Source of the DNA: Oasisia sp. SBJ-2009
Lineage: Eukaryota > Annelida > Polychaeta > Sabellida > Siboglinidae
DNA length: 64,000 bases
Reading direction: 5' to 3'
Assembly: GCA_964017155.1 (NCBI GenBank)
Contig: OZ024856.1
Coordinates: forward strand, 3,661,201-3,725,200
A program made the position numbers and the translations under genes. Below the pieces are notes generated by a model that saw only the letters and a list, made by a program, of their open reading frames with translations, had not been told where the DNA came from and did no database searches. This document shows, piece after piece, positions 10,419 through 23,350 of the stretch. Positions within the stretch are counted from its first letter, which is position 1. Every line of letters starts with the position of its first letter.

Positions 10419-13370
10419 AAGGACAGAGGAGACTAGGACAGAGGAGACTAGGACAGAGGAGACTAGGACAGAGGAGACTAGGACAGAGGGAGACTAGGAC
10501 AGAGGGAGACTAGGACAGAGGAGACTAGGACAGAGGAGACTAGGACAGAGGGAGACTAGGACAGAGGAGACTAGGACAGAGGGAGACTAGGACAGAGGAG
10601 ACTAGGACAGAGGAGACTAGGACAGAGGAGACTAGGACAGAGGAGACTAGGACAGAGGGAGACTAGGACAGAGGAGACTAGGACAGAGGAGACTAGGACA
10701 GAGAGAGACTAGGACAGAGGAGACTAGGACAGAGGAGACTAGGACAGAGGGAGACTAGGACAGAGGAGACTAGGACAGAGGAGACTAGGACAGAGGAGAC
10801 TAGGACAGAGGAGACTAGGACAGAGGGAGACTAGGACAGAGGAGACTAGGACAGAGGAGACTAGGACAGAGGAGACTAGGACAGAGGAGACTAGGACAGA
10901 GGGAGACTAGGACAGAGGAGACTAGGACAGAGGAGACTAGGACAGAGAGAGACTAGGACAGAGGAGACTAGGACAGAGGAGACTAGGACAGAGGGAGACT
11001 AGGACAGAGGAGACTAGGACAGAGGAGACTAGGACAGAGGAGACTAGGACAGAGGAGACTAGGACAGAGGGAGACTAGGACAGAGGAGACTAGGACAGAG
11101 GAGACTAGGACAGAGGAGACTAGGACAGAGGAGACTAGGACAGAGGAGACTAGGACAGAGGAGACTAGGACAGAGGAGACTAGGACAGAGGGAGACTAGG
11201 ACAGAGGGAGACTAGGACAGAGGAGACTAGGACAGAGGAGACTAGGACAGAGGGAGACTAGGACAGAGGAGACTAGGACAGAGGGAGACTAGGACAGAGG
11301 AGACTAGGACAGAGGAGACTAGGACAGAGGAGACTAGGACAGAGGAGACTAGGACAGAGGGAGACTAGGACAGAGGAGACTAGGACAGAGGGAGACTAGG
11401 ACAGAGGAGACTAGGACAGAGGGAGACTAGGACAGAGGAGACTAGGACAGAGGAGACGAGGACAGAGGGAGACGAGGACAGAGGAGACGAGGACAGAGGA
11501 GACTAGGACAGAGGGAGACTAGGACAGAGGAGACTAGGACAGAGGAGACTAGGACAGAGGAGACTAGGACAGAGGGAGACTAGGACAGAGGAGACTAGGA
11601 CAGAGGAGACTAGGACAGAGGAGACTAGGACAGAGAGAGACTAGGACAGAGGGAGACTAGGACAGAGGGAGACTAGGACAGAGGAGACTAGGACAGAGGA
11701 GACTAGGACAGAGGGAGACTAGGACAGAGGAGACTAGGACAGAGGAGACTAGGACAGAGGAGACTAGGACAGAGGGAGACTAGGACAGAGGAGACTAGGA
11801 CAGAGGAGACTAGGACAGAGGAGACTAGGACAGAGGGAGACTAGGACAGAGGAGACTAGGACAGAGGGAGACTAGGACAGAGGAGACTAGGACAGAGGAG
11901 ACTAGGACAGAGGAGACTAGGACAGAGGAGACTAGGACAGAGGAGACGAGGACAGAGGGAGACGAGGACAGAGGAGACTAGGACAGAGGAGACTAGGACA
12001 GAGGGAGACTAGGACAGAGGAGACTAGGACAGAGGAGACTAGGACAGAGGAGACTAGGACAGAGGAGACTAGGACAGAGGAGACTAGGACAGAGGAGACT
12101 AGGACAGAGGAGACTAGGACAGAGGAGACTAGGACAGAGGAGACTAGGACAGAGGAGACTAGGACAGAGGAGACTAGGACAGAGGAGACTAGGACAGAGG
12201 GAGACTAGGACAGAGGAGACTAGGACAGAGGGAGACTAGGACAGAGGAGACTAGGACAGAGGAGACTAGGACAGAGGGAGACTAGGACAGAGGGAGACTA
12301 GGACAGAGGGAGACTAGGACAGAGGAGACTAGGACAGAGGGAGACTAGGACAGAGGAGACTAGGACAGAGGAGACTAGGACAGAGGAGACTAGGACAGAG
12401 GGAGACTAGGACAGAGGAGACTAGGACAGAGGAGACTAGGACAGAGGAGACTAGGACAGAGGAGACTAGGACAGAGGAGACTAGGACAGAGAGAGACTAG
12501 GACAGAGGAGACTAGGACAGAGGAGACTAGGACAGAGGAGACTAGGACAGAGGAGACTAGGACAGAGGAGACTAGGACAGAGGAGACTAGGACAGAGGAG
12601 ACTAGGACAGAGGGAGACTAGGACAGAGGAGACTAGGACAGAGGAGACTAGGACAGAGGAGACTAGGACAGAGGAGACTAGGACAGAGGAGACTAGGACA
12701 GAGGAGACTAGGACAGAGGAGACTAGGACAGAGGAGACTAGGACAGAGGGAGACTAGGACAGAGGAGACTAGGACAGAGGAGACTAGGACAGAGGAGACT
12801 AGGACAGAGGAGACTAGGACAGAGGAGACTAGGACAGAGGAGACTAGGACAGAGGAGACTAGGACAGAGGAGACTAGGACAGAGGGAGACTAGGACAGAG
12901 GAGACTAGGACAGAGGGAGACTAGGACAGAGGAGACTAGGACAGAGGAGACTAGGACAGAGGGAGACTAGGACAGAGGGAGACTAGGACAGAGGGAGACT
13001 AGGACAGAGGAGACTAGGACAGAGGGAGACTAGGACAGAGGAGACTAGGACAGAGGAGACTAGGACAGAGGAGACTAGGACAGAGGGAGACTAGGACAGA
13101 GGAGACTAGGACAGAGGGAGACTAGGACAGAGGAGACTAGGACAGAGGAGACTAGGACAGAGGAGACTAGGACAGAGAGAGACTAGGACAGAGGAGACTA
13201 GGACAGAGGAGACTAGGACAGATGGAGACTAGGACAGAGGAGACTAGGACAGAGGGAGACTAGGACAGAGAGAGACTAGGACAGAGGAGACTAGGACAGA
13301 GGAGACTAGGACAGAGGAGACTAGGACAGAGGAGACTAGGACAGAGAAGACTAGGACAGACTGAGACCAG
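10419..13370. repeat. Long minisatellite, 15/16-bp unit
   Basis: About 2.95 kb made almost only of GAGACTAGGACAGAG (15 bp), mixed with 16-bp forms carrying one extra G or A before GAGACT. Roughly 190 units. GACGAGG variants cluster at 11450-11495 and 11940-11975 in the same local order, which suggests block duplications. The purine skew is strong. The 15-bp unit has one stop-free frame per strand, but the 16-bp forms break it, so it is not coding. Confidence 0.97.
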
Positions 13371-14268
13371 AGGAAATAGGAACCAACAGGAAACGAAACA
13401 GTGTCATAAAAGTGAAGTGTTCTTTTCTAATTTTCACATTTTAAGTAAGAAAAACAATCACAACCAACATATGCAGGTTTTCTAACATGTCACGAAGACA
13501 AATCAACAATACTGCATGCCTGTTTTCTTTTTATCTGAAGCACCAACAAATATTAATGATTACAATTTTCGTTTTCAGCACCTCCGTTTTGCATTTACTG
13601 ATTGAAGATGCTTAGACTGCGTTACTCTTTCACTAGGTGGGGAAAATTGGCTGCTTCAGTGAGATAATTTATTCACAGCGGCACAGTTTCGAAAACAAAT
13701 TAGTTAAATGGTATCATCGCCAAAGTATCTATTGATTTTTTTGTCATTTTGGTGCCAATGACTAAAATAAATTAATCATACAATTAGGTGGCAAATAACT
13801 TTTATTAACTATATAATTGAAAGAACATGTAAATGTGTTAATGTGGATGCAAATATTAGAAAAAAAATGTAATATTTGCCTGTGGTGCCACATTTGGCAA
13901 AGTGTAGACCGCGATGAGGCTCTCTGCTTAGTGTCCACTCGTGTCATCCATGATACATCGATCAATTCATGTCTCTCTATATTCATCATCTATGTTTGCT
14001 GGAACGAAAAAGAAGAAATATATTAGGTGCATAATAAAAGAGTTCCTACGTCAGCACTGCCCTGCGAGGCTCACACAGAAAGCTGCAGCCTGTGTCACTA
14101 ACAGGTGCATCGTTCCCACATGCAAGGGGTTTATTAATGCATAAATACGATGATTAGAACCTCATAAAATGCGTTCATCACAATGACTGGCAGGACGGAA
14201 GGACATCACGACATCAGTGTCAAATTCCAATGTCTTCTTGTGTGAAAATTCAGATAGTAACTAAACAG
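13371..14268. other. No gene recognised
   Basis: AT-rich flank of the minisatellite. No supportable feature. Confidence 0.4.
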
Positions 14269-14271
14269 TTA

Positions 14272-14577
14272 TATTTACTTCATGAGTACATGTGATTTAA
14301 AATGACGTTTTCACACACAAGAAACCTGTGGACCTCACAACGGGTGAGAAAGACCAAAACAGAAATCAGTCGAGACGAGAGAATCTAAGATCTCTCTCAC
14401 ATGTAACCTTCATAAGTTCATGTGATGTCTAAAGAGGCCATTATACATGCGAGACAGGTCGTAGATGCTCTCGTCTCTACTGATTACTGTTTTGATCTAT
14501 CTTATCCTTTGCGTGGTCCACAGGTTTCATGTATATGAAGACGTCATTTGACGTCACATGTACTCATGAAGTAAATA
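14272..14577. mobile_element. Harbinger-like MITE (306 bp hairpin)
   Basis: The terminal 24 bases (TATTTACTTCATGAGTACAT, then GTGA) are repeated perfectly in inverse at the right end. Imperfect pairing continues for ~130 bp on each arm. A TTA trinucleotide flanks both ends (14269-14271 and 14578-14580), the target type of PIF/Harbinger elements. No coding capacity. Confidence 0.8.
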
Positions 14578-14645
14578 TTACTTTGTGAGGTATGCAGACG
14601 TGGTATGTAATTACTATTTGATTACATTTCAAAATTGCTTAAATC

Positions 14646-14975
14646 CTTGAGCGCAATGTCTCAGGGTAGAGCTTCAGACTCTCGATTACGAGGACCCGGG
14701 TTTGAATCATGTGCTGTGGTGTTAAAACCTTAGGCAAGTTTTTTTACTCTACATTGCTCCAGTTCACTCAGCTGTATGAGTACCTGGCTATAGACAGTGG
14801 TGGATATGTGTACAAGCAGCCTTCGCACATTCATTGTAGCATATGGCTGGATGCTTCCCAGAGAAGCCGAGATGGTGTCCGAGTTAACAGGTCTGTCAGG
14901 GAAGTAAAGTGTAAAACGCTTTGAATGGTCCTGAGGACTGGATACTGCGCTGTATAAGAACTTGCCTTTACTTTG
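14646..14975 (+). repeat. tRNA-derived SINE
   Basis: The head has polymerase III-like boxes (TCAGGGTAGAGC and GGGTTTGAATC). A central block (CCTTAGGCAAGTTTTTTTAC) is also present at 30477-30510. The tail ends TGCGCTGTATAAGAACTTGC, a LINE-tail-like end. Confidence 0.75.
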
Positions 14976-15372
14976 TATTTTTCTAATTTAAAACCAACTT
15001 TCCTGAAGAATGTTCAGTAATGTAATTCAGATATATATATTTTTAATATGGTGTAACTGGATTCCATGATAGCATGGCACTTAGATGGGAAAGCACTAAG
15101 TATTAAGTACTTCCTTGTTTCATTTTATGCAGATGCAACAGAAGTTCTTCCTTATTTGTCTACAAGAAAACCATAACAGGCAGCGACAAATATTATTATG
15201 TATTTACATTTATTTATGTATGCAGACATACATAAATCTGGACACATAACTTATGCTGCGAGATGAAATAGTATCACATAAATTTGTACTCGCTGACATT
15301 AAGATGACCTGTAACACAATGCGCTAAGGAGATAAAACAGTTCTGTGAAATCTGTGCTATATATATATATAT
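14976..15372. other. No gene recognised
   Basis: AT-rich, nothing supportable. Confidence 0.35.
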
Positions 15373-15478
15373 GACAGACACCCTTACTTCAGGACGGCGT
15401 GTGCAGCCACGCGTGACCATATGACAGACATCCTTACTGCAGGACAGTGTGTGCGGCCACACGTGACCAAGCCACTCT
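15373..15478. repeat. Two-copy ~52-bp tandem duplication
   Basis: GACAGACACCCTTACTTCAG and its neighbour GACAGACATCCTTACTGCAG begin two similar units, each ending in a GTGACCA motif. Confidence 0.75.
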
Positions 15479-16835
15479 TGCAGTGCCTTGGTGGGCACCC
15501 AATGCCACACATGTAGTCTCACTTCTCTAAATCACAACTTTAATTCACTTAGCTGTCTGACATACAACCAGTACGTAACCCCTACCATAGGGGGGGTGAA
15601 TACCCTCGTATCACAACCAGGGCAATACCCTTGTTCCAATGATTGAGTTAATGAATCTGGGTTGAAGTGCTTGCACCTTGGCCTACCTGTTTTGCAAGCA
15701 ACTGCTGTCACCTACTTTATGTGGTATGCTATAAGTGTAACTGCCGTCTAAGTGTGGTGACCGGAATAACAAATAACAACTAAAGAACTGCATTCACAAA
15801 CAGACAGCAACATGTTTACTCATCGAGGCCTGTGTTTTAGGGTCAACAGACTCTGGCCTTGGCACAGAGCACTTTGTGGTTGTTGATTGTATGTACTGTT
15901 GCACTGAACAAACATCTTCTGGGAACTGCAATCAACGGCACCATTTGCCTGGATGACTCCTGCAGCATTGAGCCAGACCAAAGTTCACTTAGGCTGCCAT
16001 CATCTTTAAAAGGCGTTCTTCCTTGAAACTATACAAAATATTTTCTCCATAAATCGCAGCAAGTCAAGTATGGATTTATTAAATCGAAAAAATAAATAAA
16101 AACTCTCTTACACTGTATATATCTGATGTGATTTACTTTTGGTGTCATATCAGCATGAAGATCAAAATAAACAGTGATACGGATTGAGCTGTTTTTAGCA
16201 GCCATGGAGTGTTGTAATTTGTGAACTATGGAATGTATTGGAGTATATGTGTAGCAGGAAATGATCTATGTCCTACAAATCTTATGGTCACAGTCACAGT
16301 ATGCTGGTTGACATTGTCCTGTTCCGGTATTGTATATAGTATTCATAGCTGTCGTGATGTCGATCAATTATATATATATACAGTTCCACACATCATAGAC
16401 CTATCCATTATGCAAGACAGGAAGTATGGCCAGTTGGCCACTGAAAACAACGCTCTCAAAATCACAATTTTTTTACATTTATTTCATTTCTGGAAATACA
16501 ATATATTGTAACAGTTAGAATAGTTAACTAAATGTGTTGTCAGTGCCCATGCAACATTTAAGCGGACTGGTCAACTATGTAATGTACACATCCAACTGCC
16601 CAATGTGTGTGGTCCAGCTGTTCTCCAGGTCTCAGTCTTGGCCAAAGCAGACCACAGGCTACAACTGGACCCTGTTCCAGGCACCTTCCAGAGAATGCCA
16701 CACAAATAACAGGACGAGTGAACAACAAACATGTAAAATCAACTCCAATTACTGCGTTGCATGACAATGCGGAAATGCAATTTGCACCAAGACAATGACA
16801 TAATGTGGATATGGAAATAACTGAGGTACTAAAAA

Positions 16836-16836
<1 letters not shown>
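15479..16836. other. No gene recognised
   Basis: No coding or RNA gene supported. Open frames at 16221-16511 and 16534-16798 show no domain. Confidence 0.35.
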
Positions 16837-16887
<51 letters not shown>

Positions 16888-16911
16888 GTGTGTGTGTGTG
16901 TGTGTTTGTGT
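16837..16911. repeat. (GT)n microsatellite
   Basis: About 37 GT units with one C and one T interruption. Confidence 0.95.
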
Positions 16912-19234
16912 GTACGCTTAACTGTGCAACAGTGTGACTGCATAAGTGTGTGTGTGACTGTCGTGGATATGAATTTCCATTACTATAGATATGATGTCTT
17001 TCACAAGCAGCCTTATATGAGCTGTTACGAGCTGCTGTCAATTATCGAGTATTCTGTTCTGTGTTGGCTCGTTACAGGTACACACGTATTTGGCTCCATC
17101 TGCCATTTTTTTCTTGCAGTCTATTCCTTGTTACTTCTAATTCCAAACTCAGTGTCATTCACCTCTCAACCAGTTGTTTTTAACATGTTTTCTTCTGCCT
17201 TCTTCGTGGTCTCCATCAATCTCCTAGGAAGTCTAGTGGCTGAGTAAACACACTTGAAGGTTGTTGACAGGGGAACAAAGGTTGTGTGAAATAGCTACAA
17301 TGTAGGTTAATGTAGTACATTACTAATACCATTGTTATTTTAGCCAAAGCGAAAGGGATAATTTACACTAAAATCGTTTTGCTGTTAACTTATGTATATT
17401 ATTGATCCTAGAGTTCGCAATGCGTTATTAAGCTGTTTTGTCTTAAATTACAACAACAAATACTGTCATTGAACTAAACAATACAGCTGTGTGTAATTGA
17501 CAGCACATTCTTAATAAATCCCTCGTTGTCACCCTGGGAGAGCTGAGCTGTGGAAAGAAGGCACACAGGGAATAAAGCAAGGTCATGACTGCGGAGACTT
17601 TGAGTGTTGTTCTTGGTAGGACAGTCTTGTATTTGTGTTGCTGCTATATATAGACTACACAGACACCACATGGGGTTAGGGGCAGGAGCTCCTGAAGAAC
17701 CTCTCAAACTGATCATGAGCATGAGGGACCGATCATTATTTGTTTTCCGTACAAGCCATGTTGATGCAAAACAGCGATTATGGATTGCTACAATGGCGGG
17801 TGTTTTAGAGCACTGTGACTCTGTCCCACAGTGGAATTATTGTGAAATCCTACTATTTATGTCTTAAGAAAATACACGGATGATGCAGCTGATGCTCCCC
17901 TTGTAAGGTTGCCAAAACCAATGCAGGAGATAGCCTCATTCCTCCATCATGTATGTCTGTCGCCAGACATAGTGTAATGTCTCACCAGCATGAACGACTA
18001 CATGCTGGAAAACGTTATGATAGAAAAGAGGCAATTTTTTTCAAAATGTCAAAAACAAATTTGTTCTGTATCTTTATTGGTATGTTTGTTACTATCTTCA
18101 CACCATGTTAATGAGAGTAATTGCAATACTGCCCTCTATAATTTCCCCTCAAATATAATAATTATAACGTCATATCAGCACCTGAACATTGCAGCCCTAT
18201 ATAGGCCAAATTTCACTAAAAAAAAGTATGTCATGGTTCAACAGTTCTTGAAAAGAAACACTGGGTCCCAGCTACTGGCTCAAGAATAAAGAGAGAGAAA
18301 GGAAATTAATGACCCATTTAAGTTGTGCTGTCTGTGCTCCGCAGTACTCTAATGTCAATGACCCAGGTGACTGAGGTCACTGCAGGCCTGCAGTTGGGGC
18401 TGACACCATGAGTCATAGCTGCTGTAGCTGTCATTTTGTGGCAATATGAACCTGTAGGTTAAGTACAATTTTGTCTTCTTTTGCAGTCACATAAACCCTG
18501 AAAAACTGTGATCAATGACTCCAAAATGGTGTGCCTCTTCCATTGTAATTTAATATTATAATTGCAAAGAGTTTCATTTTATGGAAGGATTATATCCATT
18601 ACGCCAGTTTGAAAATGTTCCACCGTGACATTCAATATACACCATACAGCCTGGGGTATATTTCACTACTTGTTTGTGCCAACTTGTAGGGTGTCCTCGG
18701 GGCTGATACAGCAACAGGAAAGGTAGTATCACGTCTACCAACTAACAATGTGGCCATGGCCTTTGACAGTGGGTTGAAATGTCAGTCAGTCGTCATTGTA
18801 CTAGCTCAATAAGGTGCACCTGGATGAGTCTACCCGCTGAACCGGGGTATTAATAGACATATCTACATCGGACACTGATATACCATCAAGGTACTCACCT
18901 GGAGCAGAAACTAAAATAGCATCACTCTTCAAGGATGCCCTCAGTGGTGTGTATATATAACAATACTTCAACACCATCCACAAGTGTCCTCAGTTAAAGA
19001 AACATTCTACGAAAGCGTAATGTTTTCTCAGAAATGTACCGGTTTGAAAATAATATCTGCGCACCTGTCAACCTGCGTGTCTGTCCACCAGAGGTAAAAT
19101 AATGACTGTCGGATATCGTTGACGATTGTTGAGTCATTGTACGCATGCGCTTACTCGGTTACATTGGTCAAAACAGGTACATAGTCATCACAATCATACG
19201 CGGTTACACTGGTGAAACATATTCATAAACATTA
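16912..19234. other. No gene recognised
   Basis: Low-complexity AT-rich DNA. Short frames near 17.6-17.9 and 18.0-18.3 kb lack any recognisable motif. Confidence 0.35.
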
Positions 19235-19560
19235 TTACAATATTTAACAAGAAGATTTAACAAGATTGCTACCTAGAGATTCAACTCTAGATGGCAGGTG
19301 GACTGGGAAGCCCTTTGGCTTATCGAAAGTCCAACCTATCTACCTAAGTATACCCCGCGCGTCTTAGGTACATGTCGATTTTATTTTTAAACATATTAAC
19401 ACTACTAGCACCTACACAATCAGCTGATAATTTGTTCCATTCGTTTACTGTTCTTTGTGAAAATTAAAGTGTTCTAATATCTAGTCTACACTGCTTCTTT
19501 GCTAATGTAACTCCATGTCCTCTAGTCTTCCTTGACCATATTTCTGTTAATATTTTCATA
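19235..19560 (-). mobile_element. LINE ORF2 C-terminal fragment
   Basis: The minus frame RTVNEWNKLSADCVGASSVN, then MFKNKIDMYLRRAGYT, stop at 19344-19346, is the classic end of an invertebrate LINE ORF2 (FFxxRxVNxWNxLP...SVNxFKxxLD). Upstream frames are shifted. About 100 bp of 3' UTR follows. Confidence 0.7.
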
Positions 19561-21120
19561 CAATGATGACAATCACAATGACACTTTCCTGTGTACATTT
19601 AAACTAACCAGAATGAAAGAAATGCCACAATGCAAACAGTCAGATGTGTGTCAAGTGATCATATTTAACAAATTAGACTTGTTTGCATAGAATGTGCTCA
19701 GTGTTAGAATACACAGATCTTCAACTTTTCTGTTAGATATTTTGTAACAACCAGTTAGTTCTGCCAAACTTTTAATCTTTATTGTAATCACGACTGCTTG
19801 CAAAACTACTTGTAACTTACCCTTTTTTCTTGGACTACCTGGTAGTCTAGTAACTGAACTCATATACTTTAGCAATTTACTTGTAAAAAGCATGATATTA
19901 TCATGTCAACTCTGCTACACAGCACTGAGATAGACAGATGACCCAGCGAGGTAGTGTTGGTAATGCTTAGGTACATTTTCTATAGGCACCATTCTGTCTT
20001 GCCTAGAGTCACGGAATGAGTTGAGTGACTGACAAGATCACATCCTCCTTTCAAAGGTCCAACAACTGTAAGTATTAATCACGTGTGACCCGTCCTGCCC
20101 CTAACTGTTTGGTAGAGTAAAATAAATACTCTGCAAACGTGATGGGTTGCAGTCAGTAATTTGGGTTACCCCACCATTTTTTTGCTACCCTGTCAATTAT
20201 TTGTACTACCATGCCAAATAGTTTTGCTATGTTGCCAAATATTTGTGTTATCCTATCGATTGTTTACACGAAACTGTCAAAGTACTAATACGATTAGGCG
20301 AGCTAAACTGCCACAGAATTGAGTGGCTGATGTCCATGTTCAATTGATGTGGTTCACTTCTCTCCCTGTGCAACCAGTCACAGTGCTAGTAGCAATACTT
20401 TACATGTGCAGGGTATATTACATTCAGCCTACTACTTACAAGCTGCATGTATACATACTATCACTCTGTGCGGAGCCAGCCAAGTAAGAAAAACACTTCC
20501 TGACCACTCTGAGTGTTTGTAGTGATGCAATGTTTGTAGTGATGCCTGATGCAATTATTTAAAGGGAATAAAAACACCTATTGCTTGAATCAATATTATA
20601 ATACATGCTGCTATACAGCTCCATGTCAACAAAGCCAAAAACATAAAAAAATCAATCAATTTATTATTATTATTAGAAATTCCACATTTTGTGCTATGCC
20701 ACTAGACTTTTTCGAATATGCATATTTTGCTGCACTTTCTGGATGCCCAGTTGTGACATCAGACTGGACACATACTGGCATCAGGCGCAGTATTTTTTGC
20801 ATTCTGAGCATGTTTACTAGGATAACGTTTAGGTCGATATGAGCGTCAAAATGAGTTATTTCGATGTACTACAAACAAGGGTCTCATAGAGAACATATGT
20901 TTATTCCACACAAATAAAAAAAATTTGAAAAAAATTAAGCTGTAAGTTTCACGGAGGCGTATCTGAGCATTGAGATCACTGTCATCTTCGGCTCATTTTC
21001 AAAGTAATTATATCGACTGCAGCCCCCGCGATACAATCCACACCAGCACATATTCATTACAAACAGATAGTATGTATTTAATGTCAGAAATAAACGTTGT
21101 GTAAGCCATAGAAAATCATT
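19561..21120. other. No gene recognised
   Basis: Weak, old ~32-bp repetition (ACCATGCCAAATATTTG types) at 20160-20260. Otherwise nothing supportable. Confidence 0.35.
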
Positions 21121-21124
21121 AATA

Positions 21125-21780
21125 TGCCCACTATGCCGATGTATGAAGGAGGAGTTGTATATTTAACATTACACTTCAAATCTGGGAGCAGAATCCTGAT
21201 TGTTACTGTGGCTCAATTGGTAAACGCATTCACTGCGTGGGTTCGCTTTTACATATGGAAGGACACTGGTTCGAACCCAACATGAAAGCATTGTAATAAT
21301 TTTTGTGAATTTTTTGTAGTAATTATTTATGTAAATGAAAATAATTGTATATAATGATAATCATATTTCTTAATTTCTATTTTAACAAGACAAAACACAA
21401 TTTGTTTTCACATGTAGTAACAGTAATTTAAATTTAAGAATATACATAAATGTTATAATATACAATTAACATATTTTCATTTTCATCACAAATAAATAAC
21501 TACTACAACAATAAAACACAGAAGCATTACATCATTCATCGAGTTAAAATGATTCGGTTTATAAGTATTATTTAGTGGAAACATAAACAAAAATGTATAA
21601 AAATATTAATGGTTTCATGTCAGTTTTGAACTGGTGTCCTTCCGATTGCAAAACCGAACCCAACCAAAGAACATGTTTACCAACTGAGCCATGGAGACCA
21701 GCGAAATTCCAATACCAGATATAAAATGTTACTTTGAAATTACAACTACTCATTCATACATTGGCATACTAGTGATTATA
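21125..21780. repeat. Inverted-repeat element with tRNA-like arms
   Basis: Two ~180-bp arms (about 21125-21330 and 21590-21780) are imperfect reverse complements. Each arm contains a tRNA-like box A (GTGGCTCAATTGGTAAACGC; ATGGCTCAGTTGGTAAACAT on the minus strand) and a box B-like end (GGACACTGGTTCGAACCCAA; GGACACCAGTTCAAAACTGA). The loop is AT-rich. This may be two copies of one SINE in opposite orientation, or one hairpin element. Confidence 0.65.
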
Positions 21781-22446
21781 TAACATTTCTGTCTAAAGTT
21801 AAATATTTTTAACATGCTTAGGGCTATATGTCCTTGTGTGCCAATGTGTGGAATATCTTTCGTGGGCCGCAATTGATATATTTACTCAGACAACGAGTCG
21901 ATGGCGAACCCGATGCTCAGTCAGTCCTCCGCAATACCTCAGCCCTAGTTTCAGTTTTATCACAAAATTGGATTCATGTGGAACTGTAAGATAAATATTT
22001 GTTCCTTGTGATGACTAGTGTTTGTATTACATCGGAATATCGCAGACTAATTTATGATGACGCTCGTTTCGTCACAAAAACTACCCTGAACTACTGAATA
22101 GTTAGAAAGGGTCCGCCTGGTTTCAGTATGTGTCATCTTTGATGCGACGATACCACAATGCCTTGCTAATTAACTTTCAGCTTTCCGTGGGAATTGCAGT
22201 GTTGATGGGCTTAAAACCGAATTTATACTAGAAATGTATTATTATTTATTTTTTTGAATGTTTTCAAATGTACATACTTAATCTGTATGTATATATGAAA
22301 AAATTATTTTAGGTAATGCCTTGTTTCTATTCCCAGTACACAATTGACATCCCTAAATTGAGTATCTTGTATGCAATGACCACGTTAAAATGTAAACAAG
22401 TACTTTCCGTGTAATCACATGCGCTTGTGCAGCTGTGTTGTCAGTG

Positions 22447-22505
22447 AATCGTAACTGTGTAGTGTGTAGTCATGTAGTGTGTAGTCATGTAGTGTGTAGC
22501 CACCC
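22447..22505. repeat. 16-bp tandem repeat
   Basis: TGTAGTGTGTAGTCA repeated about three times. Confidence 0.7.
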
Positions 22506-22714
22506 ATTGGAATAGAAACTTTATAGAGCATAGTAACTGCAGGTATAATAAAACCTGTTACTGTTGGATAAAAAACATGTTATTCTGAGTTTGTCATTCT
22601 GAGGTGCACATTTTGATCAATGGTTACCACGAGATTAAAACAAGAGTACAATGTTGCCAATAACTTGTAGTTAGTGAAGTGGCTAAACATATACGCATGT
22701 GCTGTGTGCAAGCT

Positions 22715-23350
22715 GTAGTATGGATGACACATGCTGCACTATTGATGGCGGCTATGGCGGCATACACAGTACAGCCATCTGAGAAGATTGGCGAGTTAAT
22801 GCCTCCAGATCAGAGCTTTATGCAGGATAAATTATTGCCAGTCACACATGTTTTGGTGGACACATGGATGTTAACTGTTAAGCTAGTTTACAACTTTCAA
22901 ATGGTCCTGATGACCTGAAATGGGCTACAAACATGACACCATTTACACTCACTTTCAAGGCATAACTAACAATATCTATGGTTTTGGAAGACCTTTTTTT
23001 GCTCCTTCATTTTTACCCGTCCACCATATATTTCTACCCGTCCATATTAATTTTTACCCGTCCAAATGACGGGTGGACGGGTCTCTACATAAAGCTATGC
23101 TCCAGATATGAGCACAAAGCTACTAGATTTACAGCATTAAAATGTAATCATTTAGATAGACCTTAGGAGGAACTGTCATCACTGAACATTGAATCTAGTG
23201 TTACATTGGTAGAAATTAAACTATAATAATGGAATCAACCGGCAATGCTGGCTTTGCCTTGGGAGACTGCTGTTACAATGTCATATACATGTACATGTAC
23301 TGCTAAAACTGCCTATTAAGGACATGTACATGCTAAATAGAACAATTATG
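22715..23350 (+). repeat. Dispersed repeat family E, copy 1
   Basis: The parts outside the nested MITE (to 22810 and from 23100) match 61925-62200: TATGGATGACACATG, CAGATTGGC-like, TTACATTGGTAGAAATTAA and GTCATATA blocks in the same order. No coding content. Confidence 0.65.
22811..23099 (+). mobile_element. hAT-like MITE, copy B (289 bp)
   Basis: Starts CAGAGCTTTATGCAGGATAA, ends CATAAAGCTATG, with a perfect 8-bp duplication CTCCAGAT on both sides (22803-22810, 23100-23107). It is nested in repeat E, whose other copy at 61.9-62.2 kb lacks it. The right end contains ACCCGTCCAAATGACGGGTG, an internal palindrome. Confidence 0.9.

Noticed and set aside
10419..13370. CRISPR-like array
   Set aside because: Units are contiguous with no unique spacers, and the context is animal DNA; it is a minisatellite.
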